Shown here: positions 8,223 through 16,355 of the stretch, piece after piece
How the letters are laid out: each line of letters starts with the position of its first letter
Position numbering within the stretch: the first letter of the stretch is position 1
Assembly (NCBI GenBank): GCA_963825575.1
Contig: CAWGUB010000006.1
Span: forward strand, 1 to 64,000
Direction of reading: 5' to 3'
DNA length: 64,000 bases
Origin: JAFDBW01 sp963825575
GTDB lineage: Bacteria; Desulfobacterota; Desulfuromonadia; Desulfuromonadales; BM103
Notes under the pieces: generated by a model
Seen by the model: only the letters and a program-made list of their open reading frames with translations
Told to the model about the DNA's origin: nothing
Database searches by the model: none
Translations under genes and position numbers: made by a program

Positions 8223-9206
8223 ATGACGTTGAGTTCTCGTCAAGCATGCCGTGATTTGCTCAACAAACTGGTCGAACAGGATGTCGGGCAATACGCTTTT
8301 GACGTCTCCCTTTCCGGCCATAACAGCTGGCAGATCGGCGGCCCGGCCGATCTGCTGGTTGAGCCCGACAGGGCTGACCAGGTGGCTGCGGTTGTCCGTT
8401 TTGCCAATCAGTTCCAGATCCCCCTGGTCGTCATCGGCCAGGGGACCAACCTGCTGTTTGACGATGTCGGACTGCGCGGCATCGTGCTCAAACTGGGCGA
8501 TAACTTTTCCGCAATCACAATCGAAGGAAACCGCATTACCGCCCAACCCGGGGCCTGGGTCCCTGGTCTGGCACGCAAGGCGATGCTGGCCGGTCTGGCC
8601 GGCCTTGAGCACACGATCGGTATTCCCGGCACGATTGGCGGGCTGGTCCTGATGAACGGTGGCAGTCAACGCAAGGGAATCGGTGAGAATGTGCGCCGGG
8701 TCCAGGTTGTCAACCGCGAGGGCGAGATGCGCGAAATGAACCAGGCGGAGTGTATGTTCTCCTACCGGAAGAGTGCCCTGCAGGGCACCGGAGCCGTGGT
8801 GGTCAAGGTTGAGCTGGAATGCGAGCGTCTGGATTCACGACGTATCCGTCGCATGATGCTCGATGACCTGCGCGAGCGTCGACGCAAGTTTCCACGCAAG
8901 GAGCCGAATTGCGGATCGGTATTTTTGAGCACTGGAGCCATGCACGAGAGTGTCGGCCCGCCCGGGAAGATCATTGAAGAGTCGGGGCTCAAGGGAAAAC
9001 GCATCGGCAACGCTGAAGTCTCACATCAACATGCCAACTTCATCGTCAATCGTGGTGGGGCCTCCTCCGGGGACGTGCTCGACCTGATTAGTCATATCCG
9101 CCGGACGGTCAAGGCAAGAATCGGTTTCGACCTTGATTGTGAAGTCCGTTATGTCAGCCCGGTCGGAAATATTCTACCGGCACACATGGCTGATCGACAG
9201 AACTGA
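8223..9206 (+). CDS. murB: UDP-N-acetylenolpyruvoylglucosamine reductase-like protein
   Basis: A 327-residue FAD enzyme of the MurB family, which reduces UDP-GlcNAc-enolpyruvate to UDP-MurNAc with NADPH. Seen are the FAD-binding IGQGTNLLFDD and GIPGTIGGLVLMNGG, the SYRKS loop, the GSVF element and the C-terminal EVRYVSP with the catalytic Glu. The catalytic-Ser region reads PNCGSVFLSTGAM rather than the usual AGSVFKNP, followed by VGPPGKIIEESG. This variant is seen in MurB paralogues that sit outside cell-wall clusters, so it may be a second, specialised copy. It starts behind GGGAG, downstream of hflC. Confidence 0.85.
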   Translation: MTLSSRQACRDLLNKLVEQDVGQYAFDVSLSGHNSWQIGGPADLLVEPDRADQVAAVVRFANQFQIPLVVIGQGTNLLFDDVGLRGIVLKLGDNFSAITIEGNRITAQPGAWVPGLARKAMLAGLAGLEHTIGIPGTIGGLVLMNGGSQRKGIGENVRRVQVVNREGEMREMNQAECMFSYRKSALQGTGAVVVKVELECERLDSRRIRRMMLDDLRERRRKFPRKEPNCGSVFLSTGAMHESVGPPGKIIEESGLKGKRIGNAEVSHQHANFIVNRGGASSGDVLDLISHIRRTVKARIGFDLDCEVRYVSPVGNILPAHMADRQN

Positions 9207-9212
9207 TTACCT

Positions 9213-9650
9213 CTAATCAACAGATCCAGCCAGTTCCACCCACTCCAGCAGCTCGGTCAGTCGAAAAGGTTTTCTGATCACATGCAGACCTTTTCCCCTG
9301 ATCTGTTCTTCCTGCCCACCGGTCATGTTGGCGCTCATGATTGCCCTGTTGCGCAATGAGATTTTACAGCCATTTTCAATCAAACCGGTCAGAGATTCCA
9401 CGAGGGCCGAAGTGGGTTTCTTCATGTTGACAATGACTGCATCGGCACAAGCTGTGCTTGACGGGCACTGGTTGTCACCGAGGAGATTGAAGGAACAGAT
9501 GTGTGGTTCGGGGAAGGTCTGGACCTCGTGACCGTGATTGGTCAGGAAGATTTTCAGCCTCTCCAGGGTTGATATATCATTGTCGAAGACAGTGACTTTC
9601 ACGACGGTATTCCCCATATCAATGCACACGATATATATACGTTTTTGCAT
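9213..9650 (-). CDS. Degenerate receiver-domain protein
   Basis: A CheY-like domain with a DND acidic cluster (VTVFDND) and the late KPF lysine, but the phosphoacceptor Asp is replaced by Asn in ADAVIVNMKKPT. A Cys-rich stretch CPSSTACAD precedes that strand, and NGC and RAIMSANM follow, as in a receiver-like family known from Geobacter relatives. It probably does not take phosphate in the normal way. The start is uncertain. ATG 9650 has AAAAGG eight bases away, ATG 9617 has none, and GTG 9602 has GGGGAA and would place the first strand at the usual distance (129 residues). Confidence 0.75.
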   Translation of the reverse strand: MQKRIYIVCIDMGNTVVKVTVFDNDISTLERLKIFLTNHGHEVQTFPEPHICSFNLLGDNQCPSSTACADAVIVNMKKPTSALVESLTGLIENGCKISLRNRAIMSANMTGGQEEQIRGKGLHVIRKPFRLTELLEWVELAGSVD

Positions 9651-9846
9651 TTTTCGGGCCTTTTCTTATAACGTGCTGAAATAATTGATTTATGACGGTT
9701 TTTGTGGAGGGCTTCATGGCCGCCAATTGGCGGGCTGTCCCTTGTCATATATCAGGATTCCGGTGATTTGCCCAGATTTGTCCTGATCATCAATTCTGGT
9801 GTATCATGGGCTACCAATGCCGGTTACGAGCTGTCAGGGTGATAAA

Positions 9847-10152
9847 ATGACCGATCGAAATGAGATTGTTCTGGAAACCGAAAATGTCCGTGTGCGCATC
9901 ATGTCCCTTGAAAACGGCGCGGCGACGGCGTGGCATTATCACACCGAGGTAACGGACAGCATGTTCTGCCTGGACGGGCCTGTTGCTATTGAATACCGGA
10001 ATCCCGACGAGTGTGTCGAACTCGTCAATGGCCAGCATTGTGATGTTTCTGTCAAACGGGTGCACAGAGTTGTCAACCTGAGCACGCGGGCAGCTAAATA
10101 TCTTTTGGTCCAGGGTGTCGGACACTATGATTTTAACGTGGTGGAGGAATGA
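9847..10152 (+). CDS. Small cupin-domain protein
   Basis: A 101-residue single cupin barrel. The first cupin motif is AWHYHTEVTDSMFCLDG, with the two His and the acidic residue that bind a metal; the second motif is weak around CDVSVKRVHRVVN. The start at 9847 is chosen because AGGGTGATAA lies just upstream; an earlier in-frame Met at 9799 lacks a site. Such proteins bind small ligands or act as simple isomerases or dioxygenases; the substrate is unknown. It is a single gene followed by a hairpin terminator. Confidence 0.8.
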   Translation: MTDRNEIVLETENVRVRIMSLENGAATAWHYHTEVTDSMFCLDGPVAIEYRNPDECVELVNGQHCDVSVKRVHRVVNLSTRAAKYLLVQGVGHYDFNVVEE

Positions 10153-10301
10153 GGGGCAGGAATGTTTAACGGGTATTTGGATGTTGTTGTTGAAAAAGTC
10201 CCTGGATCAACGCGCTAATACTCAGCCATCAGTGTTGAAAATAGTGTCCTGTGTTTCCTAAGGGTATGTAGTAATTCAATTCAACCATACTTCCAGGAAA
10301 G

Positions 10302-10337
10302 GCCCCGATCCAGAAAAACCGGATGGGGCTTGATTTT
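10302..10337 (+). terminator. Intrinsic terminator downstream of the cupin gene
   Basis: GCCCCGATCC (10302-10311) pairs with GGATGGGGC (10321-10329) with one bulged base, followed by TTGATTTT. It lies 150 bases after the cupin stop. Confidence 0.65.
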
Positions 10338-10383
10338 GTCGGAAATGGTGGTTTATGAGATTAATTCTTGCCTGGCTGAAATT

Positions 10384-10578
10384 CTATTTTTTGTCCTGAT
10401 TCTGAAATTCCTTAATTTCTAAATTGAAAATTGCCCATTTGAGAAAATGTTGATGACAATCAAGGCATTCAAATAGTAATGATTTAAAAAATATTTTCAT
10501 CCACGGGAGACGGTGGACTCTCTTTAGCCTGGATTTATTGCACTTTGGGCAGGAAATATTAGTATGAAATCCGAACAA
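10384..10578 (-). CDS. Small two-CxxC zinc-ribbon protein
   Basis: A 64-residue protein with CPKC near the start and CLDC about 30 residues later, enclosing a basic, aromatic stretch (RVHRLPWMKIFF). This arrangement matches a widespread small zinc-ribbon family of unknown role. The start is a TTG at 10578: GAGG lies five bases upstream and no ATG is available in frame. The gene stands alone, facing the cupin gene. Confidence 0.6.
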   Translation of the reverse strand: MFGFHTNISCPKCNKSRLKRVHRLPWMKIFFKSLLFECLDCHQHFLKWAIFNLEIKEFQNQDKK

Positions 10579-10724
10579 TTTTACCTCTATTTTTATAGGG
10601 CCGGCTTTAAAGAGCTAGTCATTATCAAAAAACTATAGGTTTGGTTTAATTTTCGTAGAACCACTTTCAGAAACAGGTAGTCCTTGCTTCTCAATTTACC
10701 ACATATCCCCTGATACACGATAAA

Positions 10725-10750
10725 GGCCACCCGGGCAGATCCAGGTGGCC
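10725..10750 (-). terminator. GGCCACC-type terminator after the secreted protein gene
   Basis: On the minus strand GGCCACC (10750-10744) pairs with GGTGGCC (10731-10725) and is followed by TTTA. It belongs to a repeated family of similar hairpins found elsewhere in this window. Confidence 0.65.
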
Positions 10751-10774
10751 ATAACTTTCTGATTAGTGTAGTAG

Positions 10775-11176
10775 TTACTTGCAAACTCCTGTCCTGTGAT
10801 GGTTGTTTTCAACCAACGAAAATGGTTTGAGGTCACCCTCAAAATGTTCATAGACCTGAAAGAGTTGAACAGTGCCAGAAGGGAAGACAGAGATGACTTT
10901 TAATTCTTCACTGATTTCACCGTCATCTAATACTGTGATTGACGAGGAATGGGAGTTTTCCAGTTTGTTCCCTATCAGTACACCAGTGACCTTACTGACA
11001 GAAAAGTTCTTGTCCGTCTTTTCAAATGATTTATCCACATTTTCGTACCCTTTAACGAGACGACCCTCGTCTGAAACTAAATAAAGTTCCCTTATCTCAC
11101 AGTCGTAAACTCTATCAGCGGAGTAGACAATAGATGAAAATAGATATGTGACCAAAACCAAAAAGATAACCCTCAT
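10775..11176 (-). CDS. Secreted protein of unknown function
   Basis: A 133-residue protein with a clear signal peptide (hydrophobic residues 3-15, cleavage probably after Tyr-Ser-Ala near residue 20) and a short beta-rich periplasmic domain with Cys near both ends (VYDCEIREL and TGVCK), which may form a disulphide. The start has GGAGG four to five bases upstream. I do not recognise the family. The base composition is more AT-rich than the core genes, and a copy of a dispersed repeat lies just upstream of it. Confidence 0.65.
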   Translation of the reverse strand: MRVIFLVLVTYLFSSIVYSADRVYDCEIRELYLVSDEGRLVKGYENVDKSFEKTDKNFSVSKVTGVLIGNKLENSHSSSITVLDDGEISEELKVISVFPSGTVQLFQVYEHFEGDLKPFSLVENNHHRTGVCK

Positions 11177-11193
11177 ACGACCTCCATAGAATG

Positions 11194-11290
11194 TACGTAA
11201 ATTTGTAACAGCTTTTTCTGTGCTGTCTATTGCCTCCTAATTACCTCTAGTCAATAAGAAGCCGGTTTCTGTCTCAGAAGTCGTGATTTC
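11194..11290. repeat. Dispersed repeat, copy A (partial)
   Basis: The segment ACGTAAATTTGTAACAGC and the following TTTTTCTGTGCTGTCTATTG, CTCCT, CCTCTA, TCAATAA and GTCGTGA match, in the same order, the second halves of the repeats at 21350-21540 and 23280-23432. The hairpin-forming first half is absent here. The rest of the spacer up to 11446 shows nothing I can assign. Confidence 0.7.
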
Positions 11291-11446
11291 TAAGATGATA
11301 ATTGTCACTAATTGATGCGATGGGCCTTCGGGTGTTTAATCGATTAAAACCATCGGGGTATTCAACGACCTATTACTGAGTTTCGTCATCTCAAAGGCCC
11401 ACTTTGTCCTTCATCTGGGTTTTTGAGGGGACCCTGAAAGCGTAAT

Positions 11447-12457
11447 TCAACTACAGGAGCGAATGTTTTCCGACCAGATCCGGCACCAGTCTTTTTTCAG
11501 CTGGTCGAAGTCCCTCTCAGAGGCAACCCGGCGGGTGGGAATTACGGCCCGCTCGGGAGCAAGGTGTCCGACGACAAAAGAGAACACATAGCTCGGCTCA
11601 GCACCCATGCGCAAATCGGTCATAACCACCTCATCCTCGTTCTGCCAGACTTTGTAAAATCCCTTGGTAAACCAGCGCAATCGAACCACCTGGCCGTGCT
11701 GATCGAGACCCTCCAATAGCTCCGGATCACTCTCATGGTGCGTCAAGGTCACCTTCTCGGAGCCGTCGAGCAACGAATAGTACCCCTCATAGTAGTTGCC
11801 ATTCGATTCGGTGGCGACGATACGCCAGAGCATGGTGTTAAGTGGGCCGGCACTGACCAGTAGGTTTTCGTAGGAAATCATTTGCGCGGCGAAGGATTTT
11901 TCCACGGCCCTGGTTACATAGCTTTGCGCCCCGACACTCCAGACCAGGTAAAGAGTGCTGAAGGTCAGCCCGGCTTTGTTGAGCAGTGCTCCCCGTGGGT
12001 GGTTGCGGCTCATCATCAGGGCACACAAAACTCCGATCAACAAGGGGACGGTATAGAAAGGGTCAATGATAAAAACCGAGCCCCAGCCCACCGGATTATT
12101 CCAGAACGGCCAGAAAATCTGCGTACCGTAGACGGTAAAACAATCGAGCAGGATATGGGTGATCAAGCAAAGCCAGACCAGCCAGATCCAGCCGGTTTTG
12201 GCGTGTTTCGAATTCGGGTGCAACTTGAGAATCAGCCAGACAATTAGCGGAGTGAGCAGCGTAAGGATGAAGATCGAGTGGCTGAAACTGCGATGGTAGG
12301 TAAAATCCTTGACCGGATCACCAAACGGAACGAAGACGTCCAAATCGGGCAAGGTGCCACAGACCGCCCCCCAGAGAGCAGCCTTACGCCCGACTTTACG
12401 TCCGAGAACCGCTTCTCCAACCGCGGCGCCAAGTGTTAATTGTGTCAATGAATCCAT
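11447..12457 (-). CDS. YdjM-type membrane-bound metal-dependent hydrolase
   Basis: A 336-residue protein of the DUF457/YdjM family. The N-terminus shows MDSLTQLTLGAAVGE, then PDLDVFVPFGD, YHRSFSHSIF and THILLDCFTVYGTQ, whose Asp and His residues are the proposed metal ligands. About five membrane segments lie between residues 60 and 190, and a soluble domain follows. Family members are inner-membrane proteins thought to hydrolyse lipid-linked substrates; the E. coli member is LexA-regulated. AGAAGG precedes the start. It lies downstream of the MerR-type gene on the same strand with a 27-base gap. Confidence 0.85.
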   Translation of the reverse strand: MDSLTQLTLGAAVGEAVLGRKVGRKAALWGAVCGTLPDLDVFVPFGDPVKDFTYHRSFSHSIFILTLLTPLIVWLILKLHPNSKHAKTGWIWLVWLCLITHILLDCFTVYGTQIFWPFWNNPVGWGSVFIIDPFYTVPLLIGVLCALMMSRNHPRGALLNKAGLTFSTLYLVWSVGAQSYVTRAVEKSFAAQMISYENLLVSAGPLNTMLWRIVATESNGNYYEGYYSLLDGSEKVTLTHHESDPELLEGLDQHGQVVRLRWFTKGFYKVWQNEDEVVMTDLRMGAEPSYVFSFVVGHLAPERAVIPTRRVASERDFDQLKKDWCRIWSENIRSCS

Positions 12458-12484
12458 CGCTTAGCCTTCTCTCTCACCAGATAC

Positions 12485-13372
12485 CTATTTCGATCTTTTG
12501 AAGTAAAGTTTGACCAACTTTGGAACTTGTTGCAGGTCGGAGCAGATCAAGAGTTTCGGCATGGTGGGAACCTGCTGGACAGCCTGCCCGCCCGCGATGA
12601 TCGTGATGGCCGGGTTAAGGCTCTTGCGTAGGCTCCGCAGGTCATGCTTGGCTTGCCGCGACGGATAGTGGCTGCTGAAGGACAGAGCGACTCCGTCCAC
12701 TTCCAGTTCTGCGACCAGCCCGGGAATTTCTGACAGCGGCAGTTCTTCGTTGAGCAAGAGACTCTGGACACCGGCCTGCTGGAACTGCACTGCAGCTAGC
12801 AGCAGACCGAGCTTGTGGCGCTCTCCAGGCAGGGTCAAAAACAGAATCTGAGGACGAACAGGCCAGGCCGCGGCCGAAAGCTCGGCTTTCAACAGGGCTG
12901 CCAGCTGATCTGAAATCAGATGTTCGCGGGCGATGCTCAAGCGACCGGACGACCAACCGTGGTCGATCAGCTGCAGCAAGGGAACCACGGTCTGTTTTAC
13001 AAACTCTGCCAGGCCGAGCCGTTTGTTCTGCTCAGCCAGTTCGACAGCGATCTGCTGTGGGCTCATCCCGAAAACCAGATGCTCCAGGCTTTTGTTCTCG
13101 GGACACTGGGTACTCAACAACTTTTCAAGCAGGACCTGCCTCTCTGTGGGAGAAAGAGAAAAAATCGTCCTCGGTCGTTCTCCGAAAATTTGCAGTTTCT
13201 TGACGACTCGCAGCTCTTCGAGATGTTTCTTTGTGTAACTGCGGTGCCCGCGCCCATCACGATGTGGCACCGGAAATCCGTAGCGACGTTCCCATACTCG
13301 CAGAGTATCAACTCCGATACCGATTTCTTGGCTGAGTTGCTTAATTGTTATTTTTGTCCTAGACAAATCCAT
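12485..13372 (-). CDS. CarH/LitR-like MerR regulator with cobalamin-binding-type domain
   Basis: A 295-residue regulator. Residues 7-75 form a MerR helix-turn-helix (TIKQLSQEIGIGVDTLRVWERRYGFP). The C-terminal two thirds resemble the B12-binding sensor of CarH/LitR: W140, nine residues, then E150-H151 (the W-x9-EH motif), and E184-x-H186-x-x-G189, where H186 would be the lower cobalt ligand. The residue after W140 is Ser, where CarH of Thermus has the His that coordinates cobalt from above in the dark. Light switching may therefore differ or be lost. It is divergent from the phasin-ubiB group and may control it. ATG 13372 fits the family; the signal upstream is poor. Confidence 0.82.
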   Translation of the reverse strand: MDLSRTKITIKQLSQEIGIGVDTLRVWERRYGFPVPHRDGRGHRSYTKKHLEELRVVKKLQIFGERPRTIFSLSPTERQVLLEKLLSTQCPENKSLEHLVFGMSPQQIAVELAEQNKRLGLAEFVKQTVVPLLQLIDHGWSSGRLSIAREHLISDQLAALLKAELSAAAWPVRPQILFLTLPGERHKLGLLLAAVQFQQAGVQSLLLNEELPLSEIPGLVAELEVDGVALSFSSHYPSRQAKHDLRSLRKSLNPAITIIAGGQAVQQVPTMPKLLICSDLQQVPKLVKLYFKRSK

Positions 13373-13448
13373 ACATAATTGAATAATATAAACATTATAA
13401 TATTTCAAGCAAAAAAAAGAAGATCAATCAAAAATAAGGAGTTAATTG
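13373..13448. promoter_or_regulatory. AT-rich divergent promoter region
   Basis: The 76 bases between the MerR-type gene and the phasin-like gene are strongly AT-rich and contain TATAAT at 13396-13401 and AAGGAG just before the rightward start. This is the natural place for the regulator to bind; no clear operator repeat was recognised. Confidence 0.4.
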
Positions 13449-13724
13449 ATGGATAAGAAGCTTGAGCAACTTTTCTACGCTGCCCTCGGCGGTGCGTTAG
13501 CTGTTAAAGAAAAACTCGAAACCAGCAACGATGAGGTCAAAGCCTGTCTGGAAAAAAATGAAGAAACTGCGCGAACATTCTTCGATGATATGGCTAAACG
13601 TGGCGAAAAAGAGAAAGATCAGTTCAAGGGGATGCTGAAAGACGTCCTCAAAGAGCTTGTCGATGAGCTAAACCTGGCAACCAAGGATGACCTGGAAAAG
13701 TTAAAACAAGAGCTGGACAAGTGA
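13449..13724 (+). CDS. Phasin-like coiled-coil protein
   Basis: A 91-residue, highly charged helical protein (KLEQLFYAALGGALAVKEKLE, later DVLKELVDELN and DDLEKLKQELD) that resembles the phasin/polyhydroxyalkanoate-granule family in length and pattern. ATG 13449 has AAGGAG seven bases upstream. Its stop lies one base before the ubiB start, so the two are coupled. Short coiled-coil proteins next to UbiB-type kinases are common and may be partners in lipid or quinone metabolism. A true role on storage granules is not shown. Confidence 0.7.
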   Translation: MDKKLEQLFYAALGGALAVKEKLETSNDEVKACLEKNEETARTFFDDMAKRGEKEKDQFKGMLKDVLKELVDELNLATKDDLEKLKQELDK

Positions 13725-13725
13725 T

Positions 13726-15297
13726 GTGATCCGCAAACTCTTTCTTTTTCTATATCTTTGCCGTCCACAGCGCAGTTACTTGATCTTTCGTTTTCTGGTA
13801 ACCGTGTTCCTGCTCTTTCGACGACGCCGTCGCTGGTTGTTGTGGCATCCTTTGACCCCGGCTGAATTGGTTGAAAATATCCGTTCACTCGGGGCCAGTT
13901 TCATCAAACTGGCCCAGGTGTTGGCAACCCGGGCAGATTTCTTCGACCAGGTCTACCTGCAGGCGCTTCGACAACTGCATGACAAGATGCCGCCGATGAG
14001 CGACAATCACCGCCTGCGGGCTTTCAGTCGTGCTTTTCCAGATCCCAATGTGTTCGTCGACTTCAATCATGAGCCCCTGGCCAGTGCTTCCATCGGTCAG
14101 GTGCACAAAGCCCGACTGCGAGAGACCAAAGTAGTTGTTGCGGTCAAACTGTTGCGTGAAAATATCCAGTTCCAGGTGCGCATCGATATCCTGCTTCTGA
14201 ACCTGTTTTTGAGAATCTTCAGGCCGCTGTTTACAGATCAAACCAGGCACTCCATCGAATCGGTGTTGAAGGCTTTCTCCCGTGTGATACGGCAGGAAGT
14301 GAGCATGCACCAGGAGTTGGTCAACCTGGAGCATTTCAGCCAGGTGTATGCAGACTCGGGGGTGCGCTTTCCTGTCCCATATAAAGACTACTGCTCCGAC
14401 AATGCTCTGGTGATGAGCTTTGAAGAAGGTCTTCGGATCGATGATGTTGCCTCAATAAAAAAGCTGAATGTCACGTTCACCGAGTTGATGCAGCAGCTGG
14501 TTTTATTTTATACCGAGCAGATGTTGGTCAAGGGTTTCTTCCATGCCGACCCTCACCCCGGCAATCTCTTGGTCAGCCCCGATGGAAAACTGATCCTGCT
14601 GGATTTCGGCATGGTCAGCCGGATTCCGCAGAACATGCGCCAGGCGATGATTTATGCGGTAAAAGCAGCCTACGAAAGGGATTTTGAGTTGTTGGTCAGT
14701 GCCACGCGCAAGATGGGGATTCTCACCGAGGACTCCGATTTTAGTGGTCTGAGCAACGTTGCCGAAAATCTATTCGAGATCTTCGATAGTAATCATCTCA
14801 AGGCCTCCAGCATGCAGGAACTCGCCTTCAGCGTTTTAAACGTATTGCACGACCAGCCGTTCAAACTGCCACAGGATGTTATTTACGTGATGCGGGTCAG
14901 TTCGCTGATTGAAGGACTCGGTACCCAATACATCGAAAACTTCAACGGCATCAAGGACATTCTGCCAATCCTCAAACAGAACCTGCCGCGCGCGCTGGGA
15001 GAGGACGTAATTTCGATCGAACAGCTGAAAAGGGAATTGCTGCAGCTGCCGATAACTGCCAGGAAAGCCCGCAAAGTGGTTGAGCTGGCGGAACAGGGCG
15101 AACTGGTGGTGCGGATGGCGAGCGCTGATCGACAATATATGCTGGAGCGGCTCAAAAAACATCTGCATGCCCTATGCTGGTTGATATTTTTTCTGGCACT
15201 GGCATTCTATTTTCAACAACTGCAGCACTGGTGGTCTGTTTATCTTTCCGGTGCCGGCCTGATAGCAGCCGCATTGGTGCTGTTCAGGGACAGGTAA
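13726..15297 (+). CDS. UbiB/ABC1-family atypical kinase
   Basis: A 523-residue membrane-associated protein-kinase-like ATPase of the UbiB/ADCK family. It shows LGASFIKLAQVLATRADFF (the KxGQ region, here with Ala for Gly), ASASIGQVHKA (the Ala-rich loop), a VAVKLLR lysine, FHADPHPGNLLV (catalytic loop) and LLDFGMVSRI (the metal-binding DFG), followed by two C-terminal membrane segments near 485-520. The family supports quinone or other isoprenoid-lipid synthesis. The start is GTG at 13726, one base after the phasin-like gene. The KxGQ change is unusual, because that motif controls access to the nucleotide site. Confidence 0.9.
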   Translation: MIRKLFLFLYLCRPQRSYLIFRFLVTVFLLFRRRRRWLLWHPLTPAELVENIRSLGASFIKLAQVLATRADFFDQVYLQALRQLHDKMPPMSDNHRLRAFSRAFPDPNVFVDFNHEPLASASIGQVHKARLRETKVVVAVKLLRENIQFQVRIDILLLNLFLRIFRPLFTDQTRHSIESVLKAFSRVIRQEVSMHQELVNLEHFSQVYADSGVRFPVPYKDYCSDNALVMSFEEGLRIDDVASIKKLNVTFTELMQQLVLFYTEQMLVKGFFHADPHPGNLLVSPDGKLILLDFGMVSRIPQNMRQAMIYAVKAAYERDFELLVSATRKMGILTEDSDFSGLSNVAENLFEIFDSNHLKASSMQELAFSVLNVLHDQPFKLPQDVIYVMRVSSLIEGLGTQYIENFNGIKDILPILKQNLPRALGEDVISIEQLKRELLQLPITARKARKVVELAEQGELVVRMASADRQYMLERLKKHLHALCWLIFFLALAFYFQQLQHWWSVYLSGAGLIAAALVLFRDR

Positions 15298-15387
15298 CGA
15301 ACACAACGCGCAGCAATGCTGAAGCCACACGCCAAATTGTTTCCGAGAAGGCAAACAGTTTCAGTCAATTTGGAGAGGAGGTTTGTC

Positions 15388-16341
15388 ATGAAGATCGCAG
15401 TTGTCGGCGCGGGGATGGCCGGTTTGACCGTTGCAAGAAATTTGCAGTCGTTTGCTGAGGTGACGGTTTTTGATAAAAGCAAAGGGACCGGTGGCCGTCT
15501 TTCCAGTCGTTCTTTTGCAGGGGGATGGATCGATCACGGCGCCCCGTATTTTTCAACAGACTCGCAGGATTTTCTACAATTTCTGCAAAGGCATATGTCC
15601 AGCGACGTCCTGCAGCTCTGGCAGCCCGGTATTTCTGGGTTTTTGCCGAAGAGTGAACGAGGTGGATACATCGGTTTGCCACGCAACAGTGCCGTAACCA
15701 GGGCTTTGCTTGGTGACCTGCGCTTCCAACCTTCGACCCGTATCGCCAGGCTGGAACATTGCCCCGAAGGGTGGCGATTATTCAACGATGGAGACACCCT
15801 GCTCGGCATCTGGCAACAGGTTGTTATCGCGGTCCCGGCGCCGCAGGCGCTGGTACTGGTCAGGGACCAGCCGCATTTGGCTGGACAGATTCGTCCTGTC
15901 GAAATGGAACCCTGCTGGGTCGCCGCAATCCAGGCAGAATCGACGCTGGAAGATGTTGCCGATCTTTCAGGCTATGAGCATCCGGTCATCCGCAGGATTG
16001 TTTGCAACAGCGCCAAACCCATGCGACAAAATGAAAATCTCTATGTTGTCCAGGCGACGAAAGATTGGTCAAAAAATCATCTGGAGGACACTGCAGACTG
16101 GGTAGGCAAACACATGCTGCAGAGTTTCTGCTCTCTGACTTCAACCGCCTGCAACTGCAACTTGCTGTTTGTGCATCGCTGGCGCTACGCTTTCACTGAG
16201 ACCACTCTGGGGCAGCCCTGCCTCTGGGATACACAGTTGAAGCTGGGTGTCTGCGGTGATTGGTGTCTTGGCCGGCGGGTCGAGGATGCCTGGCAGAGTG
16301 CCACTGAACTGGTGCGCCGGATGCTGCAGGATGCCAAATAG
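15388..16341 (+). CDS. Renalase-like NAD/FAD-dependent oxidoreductase (COG3380)
   Basis: A 317-residue flavoprotein. The N-terminus is a dinucleotide-binding fold (VVGAGMAGLTVARNLQS) followed by VFDKSKGTGGRLSSR and WIDHGAPYFS, typical of the renalase/COG3380 family. The C-terminus has LGVCGDWCLGRRVEDAWQS, which closes the FAD site. The start at 15388 follows GAGGAGG. In other bacteria this family often sits with photolyase and CarH/LitR-type regulators, which fits the regulator encoded 2 kb away. The substrate is unknown. Confidence 0.85.
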   Translation: MKIAVVGAGMAGLTVARNLQSFAEVTVFDKSKGTGGRLSSRSFAGGWIDHGAPYFSTDSQDFLQFLQRHMSSDVLQLWQPGISGFLPKSERGGYIGLPRNSAVTRALLGDLRFQPSTRIARLEHCPEGWRLFNDGDTLLGIWQQVVIAVPAPQALVLVRDQPHLAGQIRPVEMEPCWVAAIQAESTLEDVADLSGYEHPVIRRIVCNSAKPMRQNENLYVVQATKDWSKNHLEDTADWVGKHMLQSFCSLTSTACNCNLLFVHRWRYAFTETTLGQPCLWDTQLKLGVCGDWCLGRRVEDAWQSATELVRRMLQDAK

Positions 16342-16355
16342 GAACTCGGATTGAG

